A stretch of 42,249 nt of DNA from JBBROS01 sp964246015 (GCA_964246015.1 CAXTPG010000034.1:1-42249), one strand, 5' to 3'. Shown: positions 32,216 through 40,120, numbered from the stretch's first letter. Notes: generated by a model not told the origin, from the sequence alone. A program made the numbers and translations.

Positions 32216-33640
32216 ATGACCGAGAACACCGACGAGGGCGTCGCCAAGGTTCTGGAGCTGATCAACGAGAACAGCGTGGAATACGTGGACCTGCGGTTCA
32301 CCGACCCGCGCGGCAAGTGGCAGCACACGGCCCAGCACATCTCGACCATGGGCGAGGACGCGTTCCGCGACGGGATCATGTTCGACGGCTCGTCCATCGC
32401 CGGCTGGAAGGCGATCAACGAGAGCGACATGATCCTGATGCCGGACGCGTCGACGGCGGTCATGGACCCCTTCGCCGCCAAGCCCAGCCTGATCCTGTTC
32501 TGCGACATCTATGAGCCGAGCACCGGCCAGCCCTATGCCCGCGACCCGCGCAGCACCGCCAAGAAGGCGACGGCCTACGTGAAGTCCTCGGGCATCGGCG
32601 ACAGCGTCATGGTCGGCGCCGAGGCCGAGTTCTTCGTGTTCGACAGCATCCGCTTCGGCACCGGGCCCAACTTCGGCACCTACCAGATCGAGAGCATCGA
32701 AGGCCCCGGCGCCAACATGCGCGAATACCCCGAGGGCAACATGGGCCACCGCCCCGGCGTCAAGGGCGGCTATTTCCCCGTCCCCCCCGTCGACAGCGAG
32801 AGCGACCTCCGCGCCGAGATGCTCAGCAGCATGGGCGAGATGGGCCTGCCGATCGAGAAGCACCACCACGAGGTGGCGCAGAGCCAGCACGAGCTGGGCA
32901 CGAAGTTCGGCAGCCTGCTGACCATGGCCGACCAGATGCAGATCTATAAGTACTGCGTCCACAACGTCGCCCACAGCTACGGCAAGACGGCGACGTTCAT
33001 GCCGAAGCCCATCTACGGCGACAACGGCAGCGGCATGCACACGCATCTCAGCATCTGGAAGGACGGCAAGCCCAGCTTCGCCGGCAACGGCTACGCCGAC
33101 CTCAGCGAAAGCTGCCTCTACTTCATCGGCGGCATCATCAAGCACGCCAAGGCCTGCAACGCCTTCACCAACCCCAGCACCAACAGCTACAAGCGCCTGA
33201 TCCCCGGGTTCGAGGCGCCGGTGCTGCTGGCCTACTCCGCCCGCAACCGCTCCGCCTCATGCCGCATCCCCTACACCACCAACCCGAAGGCCAAGCGGGT
33301 CGAGGTGCGGTTCCCTGACGCGACGGCGAACCCCTACCTCGCCTACTCCGCGTTGCTCATGGCCGGCCTCGACGGGATCAAGAACAAGATCCACCCCGGC
33401 GACGCCATGGACAAGGACCTCTACGACCTCCCGCCCGAGGAGCTGAAGGGCATCCCGACCGTCTGCGGCAGCCTGCGTGAAGCCCTGGGCGCGCTCGAGG
33501 CCGACCACGACTTCCTGCTCGCAGGCGACGTGTTCAGCACCGAGCAGATCCTCAGCTACATCGAGCTGAAGTGGACCGAGGTCTACCGCTTCGAACACAC
33601 ACCCCATCCGGTCGAGTTCGAGATGTACTACTCGGCCTGA
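32216..33640 (+). CDS. glnA: Glutamine synthetase type I
   Basis: A 474-residue GSI-beta enzyme, which makes glutamine from glutamate, ammonia and ATP and forms a dodecamer. It has FDGSSIAGW, the metal-ligand region VGAEAEFFVFD, MHTHLSIWK, the ATP-binding KPIYGDNGSGMH, the glutamate-binding NRSASCRIPY and the adenylylation site KDLYDLPPEE (Tyr403). GGGGA lies five bases before ATG 32216. It is the second gene of the glnB-glnA operon and ends at a strong terminator. All key residues appear intact. Confidence 0.98.
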   Translation: MTENTDEGVAKVLELINENSVEYVDLRFTDPRGKWQHTAQHISTMGEDAFRDGIMFDGSSIAGWKAINESDMILMPDASTAVMDPFAAKPSLILFCDIYEPSTGQPYARDPRSTAKKATAYVKSSGIGDSVMVGAEAEFFVFDSIRFGTGPNFGTYQIESIEGPGANMREYPEGNMGHRPGVKGGYFPVPPVDSESDLRAEMLSSMGEMGLPIEKHHHEVAQSQHELGTKFGSLLTMADQMQIYKYCVHNVAHSYGKTATFMPKPIYGDNGSGMHTHLSIWKDGKPSFAGNGYADLSESCLYFIGGIIKHAKACNAFTNPSTNSYKRLIPGFEAPVLLAYSARNRSASCRIPYTTNPKAKRVEVRFPDATANPYLAYSALLMAGLDGIKNKIHPGDAMDKDLYDLPPEELKGIPTVCGSLREALGALEADHDFLLAGDVFSTEQILSYIELKWTEVYRFEHTPHPVEFEMYYSA

Positions 33641-33657
33641 TCCCGAACGCCGCCATG

Positions 33658-33689
33658 CCCCCGGCCTCACCCGAGGCCGGGGGTTTTTT
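33658..33689 (+). terminator. Rho-independent terminator of glnB-glnA
   Basis: CCCCCGGCCTC (33658-33668) and GAGGCCGGGGG (33673-33683) make a perfect 11-base-pair stem with loop ACCC, followed by six T (33684-33689). It is 18 bp past the glnA stop. This is the clearest intrinsic terminator in the window. Confidence 0.92.
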
Positions 33690-33724
33690 ATGCGCCTTTG
33701 ATCGGCAGATGCCCGGGAACTAGG

Positions 33725-33759
33725 CGGTGTTTACGGCCAGTTGCAGCGCTGCAACACCG
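33725..33759. promoter_or_regulatory. Nested palindromes upstream of the outer-membrane protein gene
   Basis: TTGCAGCGCTGCAA (33741-33754) is a perfect 14-base palindrome. It is overlapped by a second pair, CGGTGTT (33725-33731) with AACACCG (33753-33759). The two share the bases AA at 33753-33754, so the structures compete in RNA. The element sits between the glnA terminator and the outer-membrane protein gene, about 70 bp from its start. It could be an operator for a dimeric regulator or a switchable leader. Confidence 0.45.
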
Positions 33760-33829
33760 TCTGCCCGATATCAGGCAAGATACCCGCAGACCCTGGCGCC
33801 AGCGGCATACCACATGCAAGCGTGCGGGC

Positions 33830-35185
33830 ATGATGAACATGAACGCCGCACCGCTTCGCCGCCCCGCCCCCCGCCGGGTTGTCCTGTTCACGGCCGCCAC
33901 GGCCTCGATGGCCGCCGCCATCGCGAGCCCGGCCTGGTCGCAGACCTCGCCACCCGTCCAGACCGGCATGCCCGGCAACCCGGCCGTCGCCGCCGCCGAA
34001 AAGCCGGCCGACAAGCCCTACGTCGCCCCGGCGTCGTTCGGCGAATGGGCCAGCAGCATCAAGCTGGGCTTCCAGGGCGAGGCCGGCATCACCGTGAACC
34101 CGCAGGACCCGGCCAGCCGCCGCAACTTCGGCAGCCTCACGACCGACAACTCCAACCGCCCCGTCCTGAACCAGCTCCTGTTCACCGTCAGCCGCGACGT
34201 CGACCCGAAGGCGACCAGCCCGGATTTCGGCTTCAAGTTCCAGATGATGTACGGCTCCGATTCGCGCATTTATCAGACGCTCGGCGTGCTCGATCAGCTC
34301 ATCCATGACCGCAACCAGCTCTCGATCATCGAGGCGAACGTCACCGCCCGTATCCCGAGCCTGTTCGCCAACGGCCTGGACCTCAAGGCCGGCATCTTCC
34401 CGACGCCGCTGGGGCTCGAGGTGATCGACGCGAAGGCCAACCCCTTCTACTCGCACTCCTACATCTTCAACTACGGCCTGCCCTTCAAGCACACCGGCGC
34501 CATCGCGACCGCGCACGTCTCGGACCTCGTCGATCTCTATCTCGGCATCACGACGGGCACCAACACGTTCATCGCCTACGGCGCCGGCGACAACAACAAC
34601 CGCCCGGGCGGTATCGCGGGCATCGGCCTCAACTTCCTGGAAGGCAAGTTGACCGTCCTCGCGCTGACGCATATCGGCCCCGAGAACAGCAAGCGGAACA
34701 CACCCTTCGCCAACGATGCCATCCGCTACTTCAACGACGTCGCGGTCGTCTGGAAGGCGACCGACAAGCTCACGCTGTCGACCGAGTTCAACTTCGTGCG
34801 CGAGGAAGGCTACCGCGCCGAAGCCTGGGGCGTCGCCGGATACGCGGCCTATGCCCTGACCGATACGCTGACCCTGAACGGCCGCGCGGAAATCTTCCGC
34901 GACAACGCCAACTTCTTCGTCTCGAACCCGGTCGCGGAGCGCGACTACAGCAACTTCCAGCGTGGCGCCTTCTCGCGCTTCTACACGGCGTCGAAGCCCA
35001 CCACCTACTCGGAGTTCACGCTGGGCCTGACCTACAAGCCCAGCTTCCTGCCGGAGCGGATCAGCACCGCCATGATCCGGCCTGAGCTGCGCTACGACCG
35101 GGCGCTCAACAACTCCCGCCCCTACAACGACGGCAAGGACCGCGGCGCCTTCACCCTGGCCGCGGACATCGTCCTGGGCTTCTGA
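33830..35185 (+). CDS. Outer-membrane beta-barrel protein, porin-like (BBP2 type)
   Basis: About 451 residues. The N-terminus is a long Sec signal (RRVVLFTAATASMAAAIASPAWSQ). The mature protein alternates polar and hydrophobic residues in beta-strand style and ends with a classic barrel signature closing in Phe (GAFTLAADIVLGF). Segments like LDLKAGIFPTPLGLEV and GLPFKHTGAI match the BBP2/porin-like group common in Acetobacteraceae. It should be a diffusion or solute-specific channel. ATG 33830 is taken because the signal peptide follows; ATG 33833 and 33839 are close, and none has a good Shine-Dalgarno. The glnA location hints at import of a nitrogen compound, but that is inference. Confidence 0.82.
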   Translation: MMNMNAAPLRRPAPRRVVLFTAATASMAAAIASPAWSQTSPPVQTGMPGNPAVAAAEKPADKPYVAPASFGEWASSIKLGFQGEAGITVNPQDPASRRNFGSLTTDNSNRPVLNQLLFTVSRDVDPKATSPDFGFKFQMMYGSDSRIYQTLGVLDQLIHDRNQLSIIEANVTARIPSLFANGLDLKAGIFPTPLGLEVIDAKANPFYSHSYIFNYGLPFKHTGAIATAHVSDLVDLYLGITTGTNTFIAYGAGDNNNRPGGIAGIGLNFLEGKLTVLALTHIGPENSKRNTPFANDAIRYFNDVAVVWKATDKLTLSTEFNFVREEGYRAEAWGVAGYAAYALTDTLTLNGRAEIFRDNANFFVSNPVAERDYSNFQRGAFSRFYTASKPTTYSEFTLGLTYKPSFLPERISTAMIRPELRYDRALNNSRPYNDGKDRGAFTLAADIVLGF

Positions 35186-35203
35186 TCCCGCTACCATGGG
35201 CCG

Positions 35204-35851
35204 GTGTCCGAGTCGGCCCTCTACCCCGCCGTAAAGCGGTTCCTGACCGCCCGCGGCTACGACGTGAAGGGCGAGGTCTGCGGTTGCGACCTCGTCGCCA
35301 CGCGCCCCGGCGAACCCGGCCTGTTGATCATCGGCGAATTGAAGCTCGGCCTCTCCCTCGACCTCATCCTGCAAGGGGTCGAACGGCTGGGCTGCGCCGA
35401 CGAGGTGTGGCTCGCGGTCCCCGCCACGCGGAAGGGCCGCGACAGGGACACCCGCGCGCGCAAGCTGTGCCGCCTCGCGGGCCTGGGCCTCTTGGCCGTC
35501 CACCCCGCACGCGGCGACGTCGAGGTGCTGGCCGACCCCGGCCCGTACCGCCTCCGCCCCAACATGCGCCGCCGCCGGGCCATCCTGGCGGAGCACGGCA
35601 AGCGCAAGGGCGACCCGTCACCGGGCGGCACGCGCGGCGTCCCGATCGTCACGGCCTACCGGCAGGAGGCGCTCGCCTGCGCCGCCCTGATGCAGGCCGG
35701 CCCCCTCCGCACCCGGGACCTGGTGCAGACGACGCCGCGCGCGACGAGCATCCTGTACCGGAACGTCTACGGCTGGTTCGAACGCGTCTCCCGCGGGACC
35801 TACCGCCTGACTCCGGACGGCGAAGCAGCCGTCCTCCGCTGGGCCACGTAG
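35204..35851 (+). CDS. DUF2161 family, PD-(D/E)XK-type phosphodiesterase-like protein
   Basis: A 215-residue protein starting at GTG 35204, 18 bp after the barrel gene. It holds CDLVATRPGEPGLLIIGELKLGLSLDLILQG, which shows the Asp...Glu-x-Lys arrangement of the PD-(D/E)XK nuclease fold. The C-terminal ~50 residues (LRTRDLVQTTPRATSILYRNVYGWFERVSRG) look like a winged helix. Its role is unknown; the fold suggests DNA or RNA cleavage or binding. The gene is convergent with gapR across a 60-bp double hairpin. Confidence 0.8.
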   Translation: MSESALYPAVKRFLTARGYDVKGEVCGCDLVATRPGEPGLLIIGELKLGLSLDLILQGVERLGCADEVWLAVPATRKGRDRDTRARKLCRLAGLGLLAVHPARGDVEVLADPGPYRLRPNMRRRRAILAEHGKRKGDPSPGGTRGVPIVTAYRQEALACAALMQAGPLRTRDLVQTTPRATSILYRNVYGWFERVSRGTYRLTPDGEAAVLRWAT

Positions 35852-35911
35852 GGTGGGTGCTTCAACCCACCGTCGCACGGTCGCCGCAAATGGTGGGTCC
35901 AGGCACCCACC
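35852..35911. repeat. Two tandem GGTGGGT/ACCCACC hairpins filling a convergent gap
   Basis: GGTGGGT-GCTTCA-ACCCACC occupies 35852-35871 and GGTGGGT-CCAGGC-ACCCACC occupies 35892-35911, each with perfect seven-base arms. The pair exactly fills the space between the DUF2161 stop and the gapR stop. Related GGGTGGGT...ACCCACC palindromes are dispersed repeats in proteobacteria. It probably serves as a two-way terminator. Confidence 0.75.
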
Positions 35912-36199
35912 TTACATCCCCAGCGCCCGGCGGTAGACGTCCAGCAGCGTCTCCTGCTCCTCGACCTCCGCCGGCTCCTGCTTGCGGATGCGGATGATCT
36001 GCCGCAGCACCTTCACGTCGAACCCCGCCGACTTCGCCTCGGCATAGATGTCCTTGATGTCGGACCCCAGCGCCTTGCGCTCCTCCTCCAGGCGTTCGAT
36101 CCGCTCGATCAGGCTACGCAGGCGGTCGGCCGCGATCCCGCCCACCTTGGCGTCGTCGTCCTTGCCCATGTTGTCGAGCGTGTCGGCGTCATCGGACAT
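35912..36199 (-). CDS. gapR: GapR-family nucleoid-associated protein (DUF2312)
   Basis: A 95-residue protein of normal family length. It starts with an acidic leader (MSDDADTLDNMGKDDDAK). The DUF2312 core follows: GGIAADRLRSLIERIERLEEERKALGSDIKDIYAEAKSAGFDVKVLRQIIRIRKQ, a long coiled coil with a conserved basic patch. GapR is an essential chromosome-structuring protein in Caulobacter that binds overtwisted AT-rich DNA ahead of replication and transcription. The gene ends at the double-hairpin repeat. Confidence 0.9.
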   Translation of the reverse strand: MSDDADTLDNMGKDDDAKVGGIAADRLRSLIERIERLEEERKALGSDIKDIYAEAKSAGFDVKVLRQIIRIRKQEPAEVEEQETLLDVYRRALGM

Positions 36200-36258
36200 G
36201 CAGGTGGTCCCGGTTGGTGGAAGGGACGCGGCTTATAGGCGCCCTGCCCCACGGTCAA

Positions 36259-37437
36259 TCAGGCGAGCGGAAGCCGCCGGAACAGACCGGGCCGGGCCGG
36301 GTCGTGGAACTTGTCGTACGCGCCGTCGCGCAGGAACAGCCCGTGGCAATGCGCCAGCCGCTCCCGCGACAGCGTGACGCCAAGTCCCGGCCCTTCCGGC
36401 ACCCGCACCGTGTTGCCGTGCGGGCGGAACGGGCCTTCCTCGATCACGTCCATCGGCTGCATGCGGAACAGGGATTGGCTCGGCTCGCGGATCCACGGCA
36501 GGGCGGCGGACAGGTGCAGATACGCGGCGCTGGCGACGCCGCTGTCGCCGGAATACAGCCAGAAATCGATGCCCAGCGCCTCGCACGCGCCCACGAAGCG
36601 GACGGTGCGCCCGATCCCGCCATGCACGTTCACGTCGGTGCACACGGCGTCGGGCACGCCCAATGCGGCATAGCGGCGCAGATCGGTGCTGTGGATGCTG
36701 AACGGGATCGCGCAGTGCTGCCGCAACTGCGCCAGCTCCTCGGGCGTGGCGCAGGGGTCCTCCCAGTTGCGGATATCGAGGTCGCGAAGCGCATGCGCGA
36801 TGCGGCGCGCCTCGGTCAGCGAATAGGACATGTTGCTGTCGATGCGGATCATGGCGCCCGGCAGGGCTGCGCGAAGCTGGCGCAGCATCTCGAGGCTCGG
36901 ACCGATATCGGCCTCGTAGAACTTGCCCTCGAAGAACGTGGTGCCGTGCTGCTCGTGCTGGCGGACGCAGTAGGCGACGACTTCCTCGGGCCGGGTTTCC
37001 CCGCCCGTGTCGCCCAGGCGGCCGCGAAAGCCGAAATAGTCGGTGAACGGGATGTCCTTGCGGACCGCACCGCCCAGGAGCTGGTACAGCGGCTGCCCCC
37101 ACGCCTTGCCGCGGATGTCCCACAGCGCCATCTCGACCGCGCCGAACGCCCGGATGCGGGCGAAGTCGGTCGTGACGGCCACACCCCGCCAGCTCGGCAG
37201 GCACGCCATCTCGGCGCCCATGATGTCGAACGCGTCGCGGCCGACGAGCCGCGCGGCGAACCCCTCGATCACGCCGGCCATGCCGGGCGCCGGCGCTTCG
37301 CCCAGCCCCGTCACGCCCGCATCCGTCTCCACCTCGACGATGCATTTCGAGAACCCGGCGAGCGAGCCGTAGGACCAGAGATACGGCGCCTCCAGCGGGA
37401 TGTTGACCGGCGTCGCCCGGATCGCGGTGATCCTCAT
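36259..37437 (-). CDS. Enolase-superfamily (mandelate racemase/glucarate dehydratase-like) enzyme
   Basis: A 392-residue enolase-superfamily protein. The N-terminal capping domain contains TDAGVTGLGEAPAPGMAG. The barrel holds metal ligands at IRIDSNMSY (Asp), NWEDPCAT (Glu) and SIHSTDLRRY (Asp). A third-strand TDVNVHGGIGRTV resembles the glucarate dehydratase region. Two expected catalytic spots are altered: the K-x-K pair reads FFEGKFY, with Glu in place of the first Lys, and the late catalytic His region (usually SHSN) reads WLYSGDSG. The overall family is sure but the reaction is not. Its start overlaps the stop of the upstream CoA ligase by four bases (ATGA), implying coupling. Confidence 0.85.
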   Translation of the reverse strand: MRITAIRATPVNIPLEAPYLWSYGSLAGFSKCIVEVETDAGVTGLGEAPAPGMAGVIEGFAARLVGRDAFDIMGAEMACLPSWRGVAVTTDFARIRAFGAVEMALWDIRGKAWGQPLYQLLGGAVRKDIPFTDYFGFRGRLGDTGGETRPEEVVAYCVRQHEQHGTTFFEGKFYEADIGPSLEMLRQLRAALPGAMIRIDSNMSYSLTEARRIAHALRDLDIRNWEDPCATPEELAQLRQHCAIPFSIHSTDLRRYAALGVPDAVCTDVNVHGGIGRTVRFVGACEALGIDFWLYSGDSGVASAAYLHLSAALPWIREPSQSLFRMQPMDVIEEGPFRPHGNTVRVPEGPGLGVTLSRERLAHCHGLFLRDGAYDKFHDPARPGLFRRLPLA

Positions 37438-39041
37438 GCGCTGCGAAGCCGGAAGCGCTGCAGCTTGCCCGACTCGGTCTTGGGCAGGGCATCGACGAAC
37501 TCGATCTGGCGCGGATACTTGAACGGCGCGATCTCGGCCTTCACAAAGTCCTGCAGCGTCCGCGCCAACTCCGGCCCGGCCGCGCAGCTCGGCACCACGA
37601 ACGCCTTCACCACCATCCCTCGCGCCTCGTCCGCCACGCCCACCACCGCGCATTCCACGACGGCGGGATGCAGCAGCAGCGCCGCCTCCACCTCGGGTCC
37701 GGCGATGTTGTAGCCGGACGACACGATCATGTCGTCGGACCGCGCCTGGAACCAGAAATACCCGTCCTCGTCCTGCCGGAACGTGTCGCCGGTCACGTTC
37801 CAGCCATCGATCACATACTTCGCCTGCCGCGGGTCGGACATGTAGCGGCACCCCGTGGGCCCGCGCACCGCCAGCCGTCCCACGCTGCCCCGCGGCAGAT
37901 CCCGCCCGTCCTCGTCGATCAGTTTCGCCTCGTAGCCGGGCACCGGGATGCCGACGGACCCGGGCCGGACGGCCTCCACCGGGGCGGCGATGAAGATGTG
38001 CAGCATCTCGGTGGCGCCGATCCCGTCCATCAGCCGGATGCCGGTCGCGTCGTGCCACGCGTGCCAGGTGGCGGCCGGCAGCGTCTCCCCGGCGGAGACG
38101 CAGATGCGCAGGCTGTCGGTGTCGCCGGGCTGCCGAAGCCCCAGCATCGCGCGATAGGCCGTGGGGGCCGTGAAGCACACGGTGGGCCGCAGCGTCCGGA
38201 TGGTGTCCAGCAGCCGCTCCGGCGCCGGCTGCTCCAGCAGGATGGCGGACGCGCCGATGCGGAGCGGGAACAGCACGACGGCGCCCAGCCCGAACGTGAA
38301 CGCAAGCGGCGCCGTGCCGATGAACACGTCGTCCTCCCGCGCCCGCAGCACCTGCGCGCCATACCCGTCGCAGATGGCGAGCATGTCCCGGTGGAAATGC
38401 ATGGTGCCCTTCGGCTCCCCGGTGGTGCCGGAGGTGAAGGCGATGAGGCACACGTCGTCCGCCCGTGTGGGCGCCGGCGTGAAGCCGGGCTGCGCATCCG
38501 CCATCGCCGCCAGCAGGTCCCCCGGCCCGGCGCCACCCATCGGCACGATGACGGGCGCCACCTGCGCGAGCCCGGCGGCCCCCGCCAACTCGTCCAGCAG
38601 CCGGTGGTCGCACAGCGCGATCCCGATGCGCGCCTTGTCCAGCATGTAGGCAAGCTCCCGCGCGCGCAGCAGCGGCATGGTGGCAACGGCGACGCCGCCC
38701 GCCTTGATGACGGCGAGATACGACGCGACCATCATCGGCGTATTGGGCGCGCGCAGCAGCACGCGCCCGCCGGGCACGAGGCCCAGGCGCTCGGTCAGCA
38801 CCCGCGCGATCCGATCGACGCGGTCCAGCAGGTCGGCATAGGTCCAGGCCAGCGTGCCGTCCGTCATGCAGGGCCGCCCGCCCTGCCCCGCCGCGACGCG
38901 GGCATCGAGCAATGCGGCGACGCAGTTCAACCGCGCCGGATACTGGAACGCCGGCGCGTCGAGCAGCAGGTCCGGCCATGCGGCGGGATGCGGCAGGCAG
39001 TCCCGCACGAAGCTGTCCTCGGTCGCTTCCGCCTGCACCAT
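37434..39041 (-). CDS. AMP-forming acyl/aryl-CoA ligase, benzoate/2-aminobenzoate-CoA ligase-like
   Basis: A 535-residue ANL-superfamily enzyme. It has the AMP-binding core TSGTTGEPKG, the adenine-contact region DGIGATEMLHIF, WNVTGDTFRQDEDGYFWFQAR with the ribose-binding Asp, and SGYNIAGPEVE. The C-terminal domain ends PKTESGKLQRFRLR with the catalytic Lys. The pattern AFTFGLGAVVLFPLRIGAS is typical of the benzoate/2-aminobenzoate group. It activates a carboxylate as the AMP ester and then as the CoA thioester. ATG 39041 has GGAGGG about four bases upstream. It is coupled to the enolase-family gene. The exact acid is unknown. Confidence 0.87.
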   Translation of the reverse strand: MVQAEATEDSFVRDCLPHPAAWPDLLLDAPAFQYPARLNCVAALLDARVAAGQGGRPCMTDGTLAWTYADLLDRVDRIARVLTERLGLVPGGRVLLRAPNTPMMVASYLAVIKAGGVAVATMPLLRARELAYMLDKARIGIALCDHRLLDELAGAAGLAQVAPVIVPMGGAGPGDLLAAMADAQPGFTPAPTRADDVCLIAFTSGTTGEPKGTMHFHRDMLAICDGYGAQVLRAREDDVFIGTAPLAFTFGLGAVVLFPLRIGASAILLEQPAPERLLDTIRTLRPTVCFTAPTAYRAMLGLRQPGDTDSLRICVSAGETLPAATWHAWHDATGIRLMDGIGATEMLHIFIAAPVEAVRPGSVGIPVPGYEAKLIDEDGRDLPRGSVGRLAVRGPTGCRYMSDPRQAKYVIDGWNVTGDTFRQDEDGYFWFQARSDDMIVSSGYNIAGPEVEAALLLHPAVVECAVVGVADEARGMVVKAFVVPSCAAGPELARTLQDFVKAEIAPFKYPRQIEFVDALPKTESGKLQRFRLRSA

Positions 39042-39240
39042 CCACCCTCCATCGCGCTGCGGCAGCGTGCGCGAGCGGGGCAGATGCTTCAAGCCTAAAC
39101 TATTCCAGCGGGGTGCATCCAAACCGCCCGCCGCAACGTAAACAAAAGGTAAGTTTCTCGACGAAGCCTGTTTTGACGATGGGTTAAGCGGTGCCGCATA
39201 GGATCGAAGGCGAAAGCCTTGCGTTTGGGGAGGCAACACA
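39042..39240. other. Divergent intergenic region, relatively AT-rich
   Basis: This 199-bp gap separates the minus-strand CoA ligase from the plus-strand mini sugar transferase. The part at about 39085-39215 is visibly less GC-rich than its surroundings (for example AACGTAAACAAAAGGTAAG), as expected for a promoter zone. TTGACG at 39173-39178 resembles a -35 box, but the nearest -10-like TAGGAT (39199-39204) is 20 bases away, so I do not call a promoter. The mini sugar transferase start has GGGAGG seven bases upstream. Confidence 0.35.
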
Positions 39241-39636
39241 GTGCGTGACGGCTACGATACGGTCATGGCGATGAACAGCCGTGCGCTTCCGCCGCTGCAG
39301 GCGCAGGCCTGGGTATCGCCGCTTGTGGCGGCCGTGGCGCTTGTGCTGCTCATGCCGCTGCTGCTCGCGATCGGGGCGGCGGTGCTGGCCAGTTCGGCGG
39401 GCCCGGTGCTCGTGAAGGCGCCGCACCGGCTGACGGATGGGCGGCTCATGTACCTCACGACGTTCCGGGTCTTCCGCACCTTCGATGCGGAGACGCATGA
39501 CTGCCTGGCCCGCAAGTCCGGCCGGTGGCTGACGCCGCTGGGCGCCGTGCTCCGCGCCACACGGTTCGAGAGGTTGCCCGTCCTGCTCGACGTCCGGGCG
39601 GGCCGGGTCGGCTTCGCTGCGGCCTGGGCGGGCTGA
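39241..39636 (+). CDS. Miniature bacterial sugar transferase-like membrane protein
   Basis: A 131-residue protein starting at GTG 39241, with GGGAGG seven bases upstream. It has one long hydrophobic segment (WVSPLVAAVALVLLMPLLLAI). A compressed sugar transferase (undecaprenyl-phosphate hexose phosphotransferase, PF02397) pattern follows: SSAGPVLVKAPHRLTDGRLMYLTTFRVF, then LTPLGAVLRATRFERLPVLLDVRAGRVGF. In full-size members the domain is ~190 residues and the corresponding motifs read KFRSM, DELPQL and S-V-G-P-R-P; here they are changed or missing. It may be an inactive relative, a regulator or a remnant. It is convergent with zapA, nine bases apart. Confidence 0.65.
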   Translation: MRDGYDTVMAMNSRALPPLQAQAWVSPLVAAVALVLLMPLLLAIGAAVLASSAGPVLVKAPHRLTDGRLMYLTTFRVFRTFDAETHDCLARKSGRWLTPLGAVLRATRFERLPVLLDVRAGRVGFAAAWAG

Positions 39637-39645
39637 ACGCCGGGC

Positions 39646-39966
39646 CTACTGCTGCTCGACGTTCGCCGCGATCGCCTCGGCCCGGGCCGCAAGTTTCTTC
39701 ATCCGCTCCTGCGACGCCTTTTCCGCCGCCGGCGTGCGTCCCTTGGCGCCGGCCTTTATCTCCAGCGCCAGGTCGTGCAGCTCGTCGGCCATGAAAAGGG
39801 CCGCCATCACCAGCAGCTTCGCCTCGCCCGACTGGCTCCCCAGCGCCTTGGCCCGCGTCACCCGCTCCTCGATCTGCTCGGCCATCGCCAGCAGATGCGG
39901 CTCCTCCCCGTCCTGGCAGCCGATGTTGTAGGCGTAGCCGTTGATCTTGATGGTGACCTGCGCCAT
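39646..39966 (-). CDS. zapA: Cell division protein ZapA
   Basis: A 106-residue FtsZ-ring stabiliser. It starts MAQVTIKINGYAYNIGCQDGEE, the ZapA dimer-head signature, and continues HLLAMAEQIEERV and AALFMADELHDLALE into a C-terminal coiled coil. ZapA cross-links FtsZ filaments at mid-cell. ATG 39966 lies four bases after the stop of the 49-residue gene upstream, with GGGAG about nine bases before the ATG. The two are thus probably coupled. No 6S RNA, often found beside zapA, fits in the nine-base gap downstream. Confidence 0.92.
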   Translation of the reverse strand: MAQVTIKINGYAYNIGCQDGEEPHLLAMAEQIEERVTRAKALGSQSGEAKLLVMAALFMADELHDLALEIKAGAKGRTPAAEKASQERMKKLAARAEAIAANVEQQ

Positions 39967-39970
39967 GCGA

Positions 39971-40120
39971 CTAGGCTCCCAACCCGGCACGCAGCCGCGC
40001 GATCACCGCATCAAGCCGCTGCGCCACCTCGGCCGCGACCGGGTCGGGCTGGTCCACGTTGCGGGCGATCCGCTCCAGCGCGCGCTCCAGCCGGTCCACC
40101 GAATCGTCGTCCTGCGCCAT
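39971..40120 (-). CDS. Small coiled-coil protein upstream of zapA
   Basis: A 49-residue protein starting at ATG 40120, with GGAGG seven bases upstream. The sequence MAQDDDSVDRLERALERIARNVDQPDP and VAAEVAQRLDAVIARLRAGLGA is nearly all helical, with heptad-like Leu/Ile/Ala spacing. It sits four bases before zapA. In other alphaproteobacteria a small helical protein (DUF4164-like) often precedes zapA, so this may be a short form of that. A role in division is inference. Confidence 0.65.
   Translation of the reverse strand: MAQDDDSVDRLERALERIARNVDQPDPVAAEVAQRLDAVIARLRAGLGA

Noticed and set aside
37438..39045. A 928-codon open frame that extends the enolase-family gene upstream through the CoA ligase
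   Set aside because: The upstream translation is low-complexity and antisense in frame to a well-supported ligase. The ATGA overlap at 37434-37437 marks the true junction.
39173..39204. A sigma-70 promoter (TTGACG and TAGGAT) before the mini sugar transferase
   Set aside because: The spacer is 20 bases, well beyond the usual 16-18.
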